NCBI RefSeq assembly: GCF_014490665.1
Contig: NZ_CP061038.1
Span: forward strand, 310,001-374,000
Direction of reading: 5' to 3'
Length of the DNA stretch: 64,000 bases
Source: Sphingomonas alpina
GTDB lineage: Bacteria; Pseudomonadota; Alphaproteobacteria; Sphingomonadales; Sphingomonadaceae
Every line of letters begins with the position of its first letter. Position 1 is the first letter of the stretch. The notes under the pieces are model-generated. The model made no database searches and had not been told where the DNA came from. It was given only the letters and a program-made list of their open reading frames with translations. Both the position numbers and the translations under genes were made by a program. Shown here piece by piece: positions 55,871 to 64,000 of this stretch.

Positions 55871-56353
55871 ATGCGAATGATGACGGTCGGAATCGGGGCT
55901 GCGGGCCTGTTGGCTCTTGCCGCTTCCAGCGCCGTTGCCGAACCGGCCTTGCCCAAGGGCGCCTATATTCTGCCGGGGTCGGCCGTCCCGAAAATACTGC
56001 GGCAATGCTCGCGTAGCGCACCGAAGATCGGTGAAGGCAGTTGGCAGCCCCAGGCCGCCGGTATCCGCGAGCTGGAGGCTGCACTTCCCGGAGAGTTGCG
56101 TAAACGAAGCTCCGGCGAGTCGTCACATTGGCAAAACCTGCTGCGTGATTGGCGGCGGCAATATGTCGGCATCGTTCGTGGAGGGCGGCGCTATATCTAT
56201 GGCAGTTTCGCGCAGGACGATTCTTCGAGCATCGCCTTCGACTGGCAGCGGGAGCCCATGCAGGTCTGCGACGGTGGCGTCAGCTTTTTCGGGGTCGAAT
56301 ATGATGTTGCGCGCCGTCGCTTCACCCATGTCGCGTTCAATGGACCCTATTAG
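55871..56353 (+). CDS. Secreted protein, unknown function
   Basis: 160 residues with a signal peptide (MRMMTVGIGAAGLLALAASSAVA). The mature part contains LPGSAVPKILRQCSRSAPKIGEGSWQP, the end of which is Trp/Tyr-rich. One Cys pair (CSRS and VCDGG) may form a disulfide. No family is recognised. It starts nine bases after ldcA, so the two are probably co-transcribed; it overlaps the MarR gene stop by four bases. Confidence 0.7.
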   Translation: MRMMTVGIGAAGLLALAASSAVAEPALPKGAYILPGSAVPKILRQCSRSAPKIGEGSWQPQAAGIRELEAALPGELRKRSSGESSHWQNLLRDWRRQYVGIVRGGRRYIYGSFAQDDSSSIAFDWQREPMQVCDGGVSFFGVEYDVARRRFTHVAFNGPY

Positions 56354-56784
56354 GATTCGCTGATCGGTTCGGCCGGTTGTTCGGCGAGCCGGTCGAGCAG
56401 CTCCGCAGCCAGGCGCAGCATCGCACGCTCGGCCGGAGTAAGGCGCTCGGTCATCGCCTGCGCGAGCCAGAGATTCTGCCGGTGGGCGTCGCGCCGAATC
56501 AGCTCGGAACCCGCGGCGGTGATCTCGATCTCGATCTGACGACGGTCCCTCTCGCCCTGGCGGCGGGTGATGAAACCCAGTTCATCGAGGTCGGCGATGA
56601 TCCGGGTGAGCGACTGCGGCTGCAGCCGTTCGAGCGCGGCAAGGTCGGTCGCCGTCAGCGGCCCATCGGCTCGCAAGAGCCTGCCCAATACGCTCAGCTT
56701 GGCGGCGCTGACTCCGTGATCGACGCGCAGGCTCCGCATGCGCCGCGCAAAGTCCGACAGGCTACGCCGGATTGGGTTGGCCAT
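56350..56784 (-). CDS. MarR-family regulator
   Basis: 144 residues from the ATG at 56784, which has GGAG upstream. The winged helix is KLSVLGRLLRADGPLTATDLAALERLQPQSLTRIIADLDELGFITRRQGERDRRQIEIEITAAG. It would respond to small phenolic-type ligands or redox, as relatives do. Its gene lies 30 bases downstream of the glycosyltransferase gene on the same strand, so the two are likely one operon. Confidence 0.93.
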   Translation of the reverse strand: MANPIRRSLSDFARRMRSLRVDHGVSAAKLSVLGRLLRADGPLTATDLAALERLQPQSLTRIIADLDELGFITRRQGERDRRQIEIEITAAGSELIRRDAHRQNLWLAQAMTERLTPAERAMLRLAAELLDRLAEQPAEPISES

Positions 56785-56813
56785 ATCATATGGCTCCGGA
56801 AGCATATCCCTAT

Positions 56814-58382
56814 TCATGCACCGTACCGCTTGAACCCGTCCCATGCATTGGTGAACCCTCCCCGAAGCCCGTGGCAGACCATGATCGGCCGATCCCGTTC
56901 ATAGGGCATTGCCAGCGGCACCCCGAAAACGCCGGCGATCCGCGCGCTGCGGCAAAGACGCCGCCAGCGTTCCGGATCGCCATTGATGACGATGATGACG
57001 CTACCGTCATAGCCGCGCGGTCCCCAGAGGAAATACTGATTGTCGCCACTGATCGCCGGCGGCAGGCCAAGCCCGCGCCCATGAACGTCGATCGCGGCCG
57101 CTTCGCCATAATTGTTCGCGAAGATCGCCGCATGCCCGCGCTCGGCCGGCGGCAGCGACCGGTACACCGCCGCGACCTGGTGCGCGAGCGCGCGCCAGCC
57201 GAGCTCGTCGGAGAAGACTTGAGTCAAGGGCGCGCCGATCGCTGCTTTCTCATCGGGTGCCGGGCGCAAATGGCTGTGCTCCAACAGGCGAAGCAAGGCG
57301 GGCGGATCGAGCAGCGGGAAGACGATCGGCGCCACGAGCGCGAAATTGGCAATAGCGGCCGCCATCCAGAGGCCGGCCGCCCAGCGCCACAGTCGCGCGC
57401 AGGCCACCGCGCCCACTACGAACATGCTCGGATAGGCGGCGAACAGATAATAGTCCTTGCCGCCGGTGGCGAGATTGATCGCGGTGGCGCCGACGAACGC
57501 GATCGACAGGAATCGGAGGGGTTTCAGTCGCTCGGACGCGAAGGGTGCGACGATCCCGGTCACCCATAAAGGCGCGAGGACCAGATTAAGCGCCAATATC
57601 TGTCCGATCTCGAAACGCACCGGGCCGCCGGTGATCACGCCCTGGGTATGATGAGCGATGATGGCGAGGAAGGGCCAGTCATTGACTGCCTGCCAGATCA
57701 GGCTCGGTGCAGCGATCGCAACGGCGATCAGCATCGCTGTCCAGGTTTCGCGCCAGCCTAGCAACCGGCGAGCGGGCGTCAGCAGCACCCCCAGGGCCAG
57801 CGGCACCAGCCACATCACGATGCCGTATTTGGCCTGCATCGAAAGACCGGCGACCAGTCCGGCCCAGAGCAGCGCGCGCCGATCTTCGCGCAGCACGGCG
57901 CGGGCGATCAGATACGCGCACCCCGTCCAGGCGATCGGCTCGAAAGTCGCGGTGGTCAGGAGCGTGGTCGTGCCGGCAAGTCCCGGCGCCGAAGCGGCGG
58001 CGATCGCGGCAATCACTGCCGCACTCCGATTGCCTCCGATCAGTCGGGCAAAAGCGGCGCAGAGCGGGATCAGAGCCACAGCGGCCATCACCGCCGGCAG
58101 GCGCAACAGCCAGACACTGGGGCCGAACAGCTGAGTCGCGGCGGCGATCAGCGGAACAAGTGGCGGCTGGTCGGCATAGCCAAAGGCCGGGTGCCGGCCA
58201 CAGGCGAGGAAATAGAGCTCGTTGCGCATCATGTCATAGCGCCCCGCGGTCGCCAGATGCAGCGCCGCCGTGACGGCGATCGCGATCCAGATCAGGACAC
58301 GATCGGAAGCGGGCGTGCGCCATGGCAACAGGCGGAACGACTGAAGCGGCTCCGGATGGGGCAAGTGATTCGATACGCTCAT
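56814..58382 (-). CDS. ArnT-like (PMT family) membrane glycosyltransferase
   Basis: 522 residues with about eleven transmembrane helices. It starts with LIWIAIAVTAALHLATAGRYDMMRNELYFLACGRHPAFGYADQPPLVPLI, where the DE/NE...YADQPPL loop matches the catalytic periplasmic loop of PMT_2/ArnT enzymes (Glu and Asp). Such enzymes move a sugar from undecaprenyl phosphate to lipid A or proteins. The acceptor is not known. The C-terminal soluble part is about 180 residues. Confidence 0.85.
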   Translation of the reverse strand: MSVSNHLPHPEPLQSFRLLPWRTPASDRVLIWIAIAVTAALHLATAGRYDMMRNELYFLACGRHPAFGYADQPPLVPLIAAATQLFGPSVWLLRLPAVMAAVALIPLCAAFARLIGGNRSAAVIAAIAAASAPGLAGTTTLLTTATFEPIAWTGCAYLIARAVLREDRRALLWAGLVAGLSMQAKYGIVMWLVPLALGVLLTPARRLLGWRETWTAMLIAVAIAAPSLIWQAVNDWPFLAIIAHHTQGVITGGPVRFEIGQILALNLVLAPLWVTGIVAPFASERLKPLRFLSIAFVGATAINLATGGKDYYLFAAYPSMFVVGAVACARLWRWAAGLWMAAAIANFALVAPIVFPLLDPPALLRLLEHSHLRPAPDEKAAIGAPLTQVFSDELGWRALAHQVAAVYRSLPPAERGHAAIFANNYGEAAAIDVHGRGLGLPPAISGDNQYFLWGPRGYDGSVIIVINGDPERWRRLCRSARIAGVFGVPLAMPYERDRPIMVCHGLRGGFTNAWDGFKRYGA

Positions 58383-58482
58383 GCGTATTAAATATCACAT
58401 ATGGACACAGCGCAGTAGAGATTTTATCAAAGAGAATCGGGAGTGGATCGCTGAATTAATATCTGCATGCGTATTAAATATC
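58380..58482. repeat. Direct repeat pair CATGCGTATTAAATATC
   Basis: The 17-mer occurs identically at 58380-58396 and 58466-58482, 86 bases apart. The first copy covers the start codon of the glycosyltransferase (minus strand), and the second lies before the pentapeptide gene. It may be an operator shared by the divergent genes, possibly for the MarR protein (inference). Confidence 0.7.
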
Positions 58483-58524
58483 CCTGATATCTGGATGAGT
58501 TGTAACATCGGAAGGATACACGTC

Positions 58525-58794
58525 ATGGCAGGGCAGAGTTTCGAGAGTGAAATTATGTCGGAGGCGTTCTTCCGAGATTGCTCTCTTGCGCGATCGACGT
58601 TCGACGATGCCGACCTGTCGGAATGCGTCTTCTCGAACGTCAATCTCCGCGACGCACGCTTCACCGATGTCAACCTGGCCGGCGTATCGATTTACGACGC
58701 CAATATCGAAGGGCTGACGATTTTAGGCCATGATGTCGCAGCCCTTATCCGAGCCGAACTGGCGCGCAGCGATTCCGGTCGCTCCGTCAGATAG
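58525..58794 (+). CDS. Pentapeptide-repeat protein
   Basis: 89 residues from the ATG at 58525, with GGAAGGA eight bases upstream; a longer frame from 58381 lacks a ribosome site and includes the repeat. Pentapeptide (A(D/N)LxX) repeats appear in CSLARSTFDDADLSECVFSNVNLRDARFTDVNLAGVSIYDANIEGL. Small members include DNA-gyrase-protecting folds, but this one is short and its function is unknown. Confidence 0.75.
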   Translation: MAGQSFESEIMSEAFFRDCSLARSTFDDADLSECVFSNVNLRDARFTDVNLAGVSIYDANIEGLTILGHDVAALIRAELARSDSGRSVR

Positions 58795-58922
58795 ATGCGG
58801 CGGGGTCCAATCAGAACAACCGCCGCAATGGCTCCGATTATCCTGCGCACCGGCAAGTCTCCGCTCGCCGCCGTCTATGTCGCACGCTAGGTTCGCGCCC
58901 GGGACCATTCGGGGGCAACCAG

Positions 58923-60914
58923 ATGCGAACACCGTTCAATCCGCTTCAGGCGGCTATTCTAAAGGCATTGACCGAGGCGCTGTTCCACGGCGTCGATATG
59001 CGCATCACGTCCGCTCAGGTCGTTGCCAATCTGCAGCATCAGTTCGGTATGTTCGAGGGCAACAAGCCGAAGGAGATCGGCCTCAGCCTCTATCTGGTCT
59101 GCTTCCTGCTGGGTGGCCCGTTCTTCCTGCTGTTCGGTCCCGCTTGGGGCGCCAAGCGTGTGGCGAAGCGGCTTGCGCGGTCGCAGAATAATCTGATGCA
59201 GGATCTCGCCCGCATCCGGGGTGTCATCTATGCCGGCTATTATGGTCATTGGGTCGGTGCGGTCGAAGAGGATAATGACGACAATCCGGTGCTGAACGCG
59301 ATCGGTTTCGAATTGCCGCACCAGCGCATCCGCGGGACCGGCGAGGTGCCGATCAGGCTGTTTCCCGGGCGCGATCTCGCGCATGACGATGTGCTCGCGC
59401 CGAACGAGGCACCCGATACGGTCGGGGTCATCGTGATCGGTTCGGGCGCCGGCGGCGCGGTCGCCGCTGCCAATCTCGCGCAGCATCATGACGTGCTGGT
59501 GATCGAGGCTGGAGCGCACTATCCCTCCGCCGCGATCACGCATGAAGAACGCCGCATGACTGCGCGGCTCTTCGTCGACGGCGGTCTGCAGACCAGCCGC
59601 GACCACGACATTGTCATTTTTCAGGGACATTGTGTCGGCGGCTCGACCGTCATCAACAATGGCATCGCCTTGCGTGTGAAGCAGGCGGGCATGACCCATC
59701 CGCAGGCCAATGACGTGTTTGCCAACTGGGCCGCGCTTGGCGCTCCGGTCGATGCAGAGCGCTTCAATGCCGCTTATCATGCGGTCGAGAAGCGGCTCGG
59801 CGTCGAGCCGATCGATCAGAAGAGCGGCCGCAACAATGGCACGCATCTGCTCAATGGTTGGGCGGCGCATGCCGCCGCGAGCAGCGATCCGATGGATGCG
59901 GCATCGCCGGCGCTGTGGTTCAGCAAGAATTACGGGCCGCGCGAGCTCAATGCCGATTGTGCCTATTGCGGTTATTGCAACACCGGCTGCCCCTATGGCC
60001 GCAAGCAAGGCATGGCGCAGTCCTTCCTGATTGACGCCAGGTCGTCGGGCGCAAAAATCCTGATGCAGACCAAGGTCGAGAAGATCATCTGGGCTGAATC
60101 CGATCTCGATGGGCGACGCGTCGCGACCGGCGTCGAGGTGCTACAGCCCGACGGCAGCCGCCGTACGATCAGGGCCACCAAGGGCGTCGTCGTCGCCGCC
60201 GGCACGATGGCGTCGAGCCGGATCCTCGACAAGAGCGGCATCGAAGGCACCGGGGAGGGCATCTCGCTCAATATCGCCTGTCCGGTGGTCGCGCTGATGC
60301 CCGGAACGATGCGGGCGTGGGACGAGGATCAGATGGCGACCTATGTCGATCGTGGCGACTTCCTGCTCGAATCGCATTTCCAGCCGCCGATGAGCATGTC
60401 GACCTTGATGCCGGGCTGGTTCGGCGATCATGCCGGGCGCATGCTTAACTATAGCCGTCTGGCGTCCGCAGGCATCCTCTTCCCGGCCGATCGGCAGGGA
60501 AGGCTGATCGGCGGCAAGCTTCATTTCAAGCTGCGCGACGATGTCGAACTGCCGCTGCTGCGCCGTGCACTCGCCACGCTCACCCGGGTGCATTTCGCGG
60601 CGGGCGCGGAGGAAGTCTATCCGGCGCTCACGCGCGGGCCGATCTTGCGCAAGGGTGACGATATCGACCTGTTCTACGAACAGGGTATCCGTGAAGCGGA
60701 CGACGTCACGCTGTCCAGTTCGCACCCTCAGGGCGGCAATGGGCGCAACGCCGACCCGGAAAAAGGCGTGGTCGATCTCGATTGCCGCGTCCATGGCACC
60801 GCCAATGTGCTGGTTACCGACGCCAGCACCTTTACCAGCTGCATTCGCGTCAACGCGCAACTCACTACCATGGCGATGTCGCATTATGCCACGGCGGGAA
60901 ATCCGTTCGTATAG
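58923..60914 (+). CDS. GMC-family oxidoreductase with a cysteine cluster
   Basis: FAD-dependent alcohol/cholesterol-oxidase-type enzyme, 663 residues. An N-terminal region with one hydrophobic helix (SLYLVCFLLGGPFFLLFGPAWG, about 55-76) precedes the FAD Rossmann motif GSGAGGAVAA (173-182) and FQGHCVGGSTVINNG. Cysteines at 346, 349, 352 and 356 (CAYCGYCNTGCPYG) form a C-x2-C-x2-C-x3-C cluster that could bind Fe-S, as in long-chain alcohol oxidases. The C terminus has SSSHPQGG and NAQLTTMAMSHYA. The substrate is not determinable. Confidence 0.85.
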   Translation: MRTPFNPLQAAILKALTEALFHGVDMRITSAQVVANLQHQFGMFEGNKPKEIGLSLYLVCFLLGGPFFLLFGPAWGAKRVAKRLARSQNNLMQDLARIRGVIYAGYYGHWVGAVEEDNDDNPVLNAIGFELPHQRIRGTGEVPIRLFPGRDLAHDDVLAPNEAPDTVGVIVIGSGAGGAVAAANLAQHHDVLVIEAGAHYPSAAITHEERRMTARLFVDGGLQTSRDHDIVIFQGHCVGGSTVINNGIALRVKQAGMTHPQANDVFANWAALGAPVDAERFNAAYHAVEKRLGVEPIDQKSGRNNGTHLLNGWAAHAAASSDPMDAASPALWFSKNYGPRELNADCAYCGYCNTGCPYGRKQGMAQSFLIDARSSGAKILMQTKVEKIIWAESDLDGRRVATGVEVLQPDGSRRTIRATKGVVVAAGTMASSRILDKSGIEGTGEGISLNIACPVVALMPGTMRAWDEDQMATYVDRGDFLLESHFQPPMSMSTLMPGWFGDHAGRMLNYSRLASAGILFPADRQGRLIGGKLHFKLRDDVELPLLRRALATLTRVHFAAGAEEVYPALTRGPILRKGDDIDLFYEQGIREADDVTLSSSHPQGGNGRNADPEKGVVDLDCRVHGTANVLVTDASTFTSCIRVNAQLTTMAMSHYATAGNPFV

Positions 60915-60915
60915 A

Positions 60916-61184
60916 GCGGGTCGACATTCAGGTTTGGGGAGTTCGCTTTTCGAAATATTTCGTCACCCGGAACAAGTCGATACTCCCTTTAAGATAAGTA
61001 AGCTTGTGTCCCCGCGAAGGCGGGGACCCAGTCTGGGCTCCCGCCTGCGCGGGAGCACAAGGAAGAGGCAATCGCTCTCGACTATGCCAATCCCCTGGTC
61101 GAAGGGAATAAGCACCGAAAAGCCCGGAGTGGCGGCAGGGGCAGGCGATGAATTCTCTACAAAACTGAATGTTGATCCCGCCCA
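60916..61184. mobile_element. Inverted-repeat-flanked non-coding element (MITE-like)
   Basis: GCGGGTCGACATTCAG (60916-60931) at the left is matched in inverse by CTGAATGTTGATCCCGCCCA (61165-61184) at the right, bounding about 270 bases without a gene. A second palindromic repeat (61003-61061) lies inside. The same outer motif, GGTCGACATTCAG, also occurs alone at 45224-45236, four bases after another gene's stop, as here. It is probably a decayed or non-autonomous transposable element. Confidence 0.55.
61003..61061. repeat. Palindromic repeat nested in the MITE-like element
   Basis: Arms cttgtgtccccgc and gcgggagcacaag enclose two hairpins (ccccgcgaaggcgggg and cccgcctgcgcggg). It is related in core sequence to the repeat at 24901-25036. 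Confidence 0.7.
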
Positions 61185-61319
61185 GTATGAGCGCGCGATG
61201 AGACAGCCGCAGCGGCTGGGCATGCGCCGATGGCGCTGCGGTTCTGTTCTTCGACAATCAGAAAGAGCGTGCCGAAAACAAGCCCGGCAAGTGATGACAT
61301 GCGCGATCCCGGGTGATGG

Positions 61320-61390
61320 TTGAATCGTCGCCGGCAACAGGACTGCGGGAGGGCGGCGAGAGATATGTTACACCCTATTGTACCATATTC
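61320..61390 (-). repeat. Three-copy palindromic element, copy C (inverted)
   Basis: AGATATGTTACA-N6-TGTACCATATTC (61361-61390) is the inverted relative of copies A and B. TTGAATC (61320-61326) is the complement of GATTCAA, here 34 nt away. Similarity with copy A continues through a GCATRTCATCAC block. The 649-bp stretch 60915-61563 around it has no gene. Confidence 0.75.
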
Positions 61391-61563
61391 CGGCGCGAAG
61401 CAGGCGGGCCACGCTGCCGATCGGGCCGAACTGCATGTTTATTGGGATACAGCAATGGGTTGGCGGCGCTACATCGCGATTTCTGGTATCCATCAATTTC
61501 GATAAATTCTCGCTCAGCTATCCATGGAATTGATAGCTGGGCCATCGACGTAGCGAATCCGCG

Positions 61564-63045
61564 CTAGATCACGCGTTCCGCTTCCAGTTCCCATGCCGCA
61601 TCGGGCACGCGTCCATGGCGCGTGCGCAGGCGTGCTTCGGCCATGGCGAGGCGATCGACCGCCAGGTCGAGTTCTGTCTCGGGCAAGGTGAAGGGCAGGC
61701 GGACAAAGCGTTCGAACGCGCCATTCACCCCGAAGCGCGGGCCGGGCGCGATGCGCAGCGACAGGCTTTGCGTCATGGCGGCCAGTGCCGATGCTTCCGG
61801 GCGCGGCATCTCGGCCCAGAGCGTGAAACCCCCCGCAGGTACCGGCACCCGCCAGTGCGGCAAAGCCTCATGGAGCCGCGCGATCAGATGGTCGCGACGG
61901 ACACGAACATCCTTTCTGTCACCATCTCCCCGGATGCTGCCGTCGAGCAGCGCGGCGACCGCCAGTTGATCCATGACCGGGGTTGCCAGGTCGAGCGTCG
62001 AGCGGATGCGGCCAAGCGCGACGATCGTCTGTGGATCGGCGCGCAGCCAGCCGATCCGCAGGCCACCCCAGAAGCGCTTGCTGGCCGATCCGATGCTGAT
62101 CACCGTGTCGCCATGCGGGTCGTGCGCCGCCACGGGCGGCGGCGCCGGCTGGTCGAGCGTGACCGCCGCCATCGTCTCGTCGATCACCAGCGGGGTATGG
62201 GTCGCTCGTGCCGCCCGCACCAGGGCGGCGCGCGTGTCCGGATCCATGACCCGGCCGGTGGGGTTGTGGAAATCGGCGATGATATAGGCGAACCGTGGTC
62301 CGGTTTGGCGAAGGGCTGTGAAGATCGCGTCGATGTCCCAGCCGGTCGTGGGAAGTCCGACCGGTACCGCGACACAATTCTGTTTCAGGATTGCGGCGAT
62401 CGCGTTGTGATAGGTCGGATGGTCGACGACGATGCGGTCGCCCGGTCCGGCGAGCAAACGCAGCAGCAAAGCAAGGCCATGCTGCGCGCCGCTGGTGACC
62501 AGGATCTGGCCGGGCGTCGTCGGGCAGCCGCGCGCGGTATAATCGGCTGCGATCGCCCGCCTCAGGCGCTGGATGCCGAACACTTCATAGCCAAGGCCGG
62601 ACAGAAAAGCGGGCATCTGGCTCAACGCCTGTTCATAGGCATACCAGATGGTTTGCGGTGCGGGCAGTGCGGCATTGGTCCAGTCGATCACGTCCGGGCC
62701 GTGTTCGTCCGGGCTCGGTTCTTCGAGCAGCGCGTCCGCATCGGGCGTGGCGCCATGCCCGACGCCCGGGAGTCGCGTGACGCTGCCCGATCCTTGCCGG
62801 CTCAGCAGATAGCCCTCGTCGCGCAGCAGCTCGAACGCCGCGGCGATGGTGGTGCGACTGACGCCCAGCACCCGCGCCAGGTCGCGCTCGCCGCCGATAC
62901 GCACGCCAAGGCCGATACGGCCATCCAGGATCAGCAAGCGCAGCGCGCGGGCAAGCTGGCGATAGGTGGGGCCGCCGCCCGTCTCGCTGCGCCACACCCC
63001 GAGCTGGCGAGCGAGTGAGATTGGGCTGAGCGAGTTGACATCCAT
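61564..63045 (-). CDS. MocR-type regulator, YczR-like
   Basis: About 493 residues from the ATG at 63045 (MDVNSLSPISLARQLG); a TTG nine bases upstream is possible. The GntR winged helix is TYRQLARALRLLILDGRIGLGVRIGGERDLARVLGVSRTTIAAAFELLRDEGYL. The aminotransferase-like domain has VTSGAQHGLALLLRLLAGPGDRIVVDHPTYHNAI, IADFHNPTG and SIGSASKRFWGGLRIGWLR with the PLP lysine. It is divergent from a YczE membrane protein, the usual YczR partner. Confidence 0.92.
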   Translation of the reverse strand: MDVNSLSPISLARQLGVWRSETGGGPTYRQLARALRLLILDGRIGLGVRIGGERDLARVLGVSRTTIAAAFELLRDEGYLLSRQGSGSVTRLPGVGHGATPDADALLEEPSPDEHGPDVIDWTNAALPAPQTIWYAYEQALSQMPAFLSGLGYEVFGIQRLRRAIAADYTARGCPTTPGQILVTSGAQHGLALLLRLLAGPGDRIVVDHPTYHNAIAAILKQNCVAVPVGLPTTGWDIDAIFTALRQTGPRFAYIIADFHNPTGRVMDPDTRAALVRAARATHTPLVIDETMAAVTLDQPAPPPVAAHDPHGDTVISIGSASKRFWGGLRIGWLRADPQTIVALGRIRSTLDLATPVMDQLAVAALLDGSIRGDGDRKDVRVRRDHLIARLHEALPHWRVPVPAGGFTLWAEMPRPEASALAAMTQSLSLRIAPGPRFGVNGAFERFVRLPFTLPETELDLAVDRLAMAEARLRTRHGRVPDAAWELEAERVI

Positions 63046-63049
63046 AAGA

Positions 63050-63101
63050 GCCAATATCTTTTAATTGGCCCTCAAAAACAATGCCTATCCTGGCTATTGG
63101 C
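63050..63101. promoter_or_regulatory. YczR/YczE divergent operator
   Basis: GCCAAT (63050-63055) and ATTGGC (63064-63069) form an inverted repeat, and a third ATTGGC lies at 63096-63101. All lie in the 63-bp divergent intergenic region. Neither gene has a clear ribosome site, so leaderless messages are possible. Confidence 0.5.
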
Positions 63102-63108
63102 ATTGCCC

Positions 63109-63726
63109 ATGATGAAACAACGCCTTTTCCAGCTCCTGTGGGGCCTATCGCTTTACGGTTTCGCCATGGCGCTGATGTTGCGCGCCAATCTCGGACTCGA
63201 TCCCTGGGATGTGCTGCATCAGGGACTGGCGCCGCAGATCGGGCTCAGCTTCGGCATGACCGTCAACGCGGTCGGGCTGCTGGTGCTGCTATTGTGGATT
63301 CCACTTTGGCAGCGTCCCGGGATCGGCACTGTGCTCAACATCCTGATCATCGGCACGGTGGTCGACCTGTCGCTGCTGATTCTGCCGACGCCGGAGGGCT
63401 ATGTTGCGCGCTTCGCCTTCCTGATCGTCGGGATCGTGCTGAACGGCATTGCTGGCGGCGCCTATATTGGTGCGGGACTCGGCGCCGGCCCGCGCGACGG
63501 CCTGATGACCGGTATCGCGGCACGATTTGGCTGGCCGATCAAGATCGTCCGGACTGCGATCGAGCTGACGGTCCTGGCGGTCGGCTGGCTGATGGGCGGC
63601 ACCGTCGGCATCGGCACCGTGCTGTATGCCGTGACGATCGGCTGGGTGGTGCATTACGCGCTCCCGTTCTTCACCCTGACCCGCAAGGAGCCCGCCGCCG
63701 AACTGGCTGTCCCCGCCGAGCAATAG
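63109..63726 (+). CDS. yczE: YczE/YitT-type membrane protein
   Basis: 205 residues from the ATG at 63109 (MMKQRLFQ). Five hydrophobic helices are seen. The family-typical GFAMALMLRANLGLDPWDVLHQGL, GVGAGPRDGLMTG-like GLGAGPRDGLMTGIAARFGWPIKIVRTAIE and GTVGIGTVLYAVTIGWVVHYALP are present. Its role is unknown, though it is nearly always beside a MocR regulator. Confidence 0.9.
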   Translation: MMKQRLFQLLWGLSLYGFAMALMLRANLGLDPWDVLHQGLAPQIGLSFGMTVNAVGLLVLLLWIPLWQRPGIGTVLNILIIGTVVDLSLLILPTPEGYVARFAFLIVGIVLNGIAGGAYIGAGLGAGPRDGLMTGIAARFGWPIKIVRTAIELTVLAVGWLMGGTVGIGTVLYAVTIGWVVHYALPFFTLTRKEPAAELAVPAEQ

Positions 63727-63856
63727 CGCGCCGGGCCGATGATCCGGCTCGATCGCACAACCTGTTGCCGCAAAGGCGATCGATCGGACGGTATTCCGGC
63801 TTCCAACCGACCGCCATGACCGTCATGCCGCGGGTACAGGGATTTTGGGGGCGAGG

Positions 63857-64000
63857 ATGAAGACGAGCTGGATGGCGGCCTTGCTTGCGGCCGCCCTGTT
63901 GCCCGGCTGTACGGTGCCGGTCGTGGCCGAGACGGCCGAGGGGCAGCCTTACGAATTGAAGGATACCCAGGTCTGGACGGTGCCCGATCCCGCCACTGGC
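63857..64000 (+). CDS. Lipoprotein alpha/beta-hydrolase (esterase), 5' part only
   Basis: GGGGGCGAGG precedes the ATG at 63857. The signal ends with lipobox LLPGC. The visible mature start, VAETAEGQPYELKDTQVWTVPDPATG, resembles secreted esterase-D/IroE-like hydrolases of sphingomonads. The window ends before any catalytic motif, so the assignment is tentative. Confidence 0.55.
   Translation, partial: MKTSWMAALLAAALLPGCTVPVVAETAEGQPYELKDTQVWTVPDPATG

Noticed and set aside
60541..61323. Plus-strand frame running past the GMC gene
   Set aside because: It begins in another frame of the GMC gene and continues through the MITE-like element without domain or ribosome site.

Overview
This window looks like a chromosomal segment of a Sphingomonadales alphaproteobacterium (Sphingomonas or a close relative). 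The support is high GC with strong G/C third positions, alphaproteobacterial gene order (yajC-secD-secF-DUF498, and bamD with recN and ligA nearby), a TonB-dependent receptor, a DUF6356 protein, a YczR/YczE pair, and many dispersed palindromic repeats of a kind common in sphingomonads. No rRNA or CRISPR array was seen. One tRNA (Pro, GGG) is present.

Layout. 1-6 kb: the 3' part of glutathione reductase, a bidirectional terminator, a TonB-dependent receptor and ligA. 6-10 kb: a decayed small gene, a cold-shock protein, a gene-free repeat-rich stretch, and a two-component system with a beta-barrel protein that shares its upstream motif; this block separates ligA from recN. 10-19.5 kb: recN, bamD, phosphomannose isomerase, a glycosyltransferase, a DUF3089 hydrolase, and the Sec accessory operon (DUF498, secF, secD, yajC). 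19.6-25.4 kb: tRNA-Pro followed by an AT-richer accessory stretch (bPH-like protein, desaturase with an ArsR regulator, small hypotheticals, an Imm11-like immunity protein, a terminase small subunit and a broken terminase large subunit). 25.4-32.7 kb: uronate catabolism (uxaC, a uxuB-like gene), small secreted proteins including a cytochrome P460, an outer-membrane protein and a MocR regulator. 33-39.2 kb: an S9 peptidase, a compact pyrimidine-degradation cluster (rutB-rutC-rutD-rutA, with rutD frameshifted) and an esterase. 39.2-45.8 kb: an unusual inverted-repeat array, a Yip1-like protein, hslV/hslU split by a repeat, and a secreted oligopeptidase. 45.8-53.5 kb: a glyoxalase operon (gloA, nitronate monooxygenase-like, gloB), TPR and hydrolase genes, threonine dehydratase, an XRE/membrane-protein/hydrolase operon, a macro-domain protein and a DUF6356 protein. 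53.5-64 kb: a Mur ligase and LD-carboxypeptidase divergent pair (murein recycling), a MarR regulator, an ArnT-like glycosyltransferase, a pentapeptide-repeat protein, a GMC oxidoreductase, a MITE-like repeat, the YczR/YczE pair and the start of an esterase lipoprotein.

Most genes are ordinary housekeeping or metabolism. The unexplained signals are mostly non-coding: (i) a three-copy 30-bp palindrome that carries a conserved downstream block; (ii) ten copies of a 10-mer (AACAGCCAGC or its complement) in 190 bp, partly phased by about one helical turn; (iii) two copies of a hairpin followed by a conserved tail; (iv) palindromic elements inserted inside operons, one of which supplies the stop codon of rutB; and (v) two apparent homopolymer frameshifts (rutD and a small gene near 6 kb). 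No complete novel multi-gene system could be demonstrated from sequence alone.
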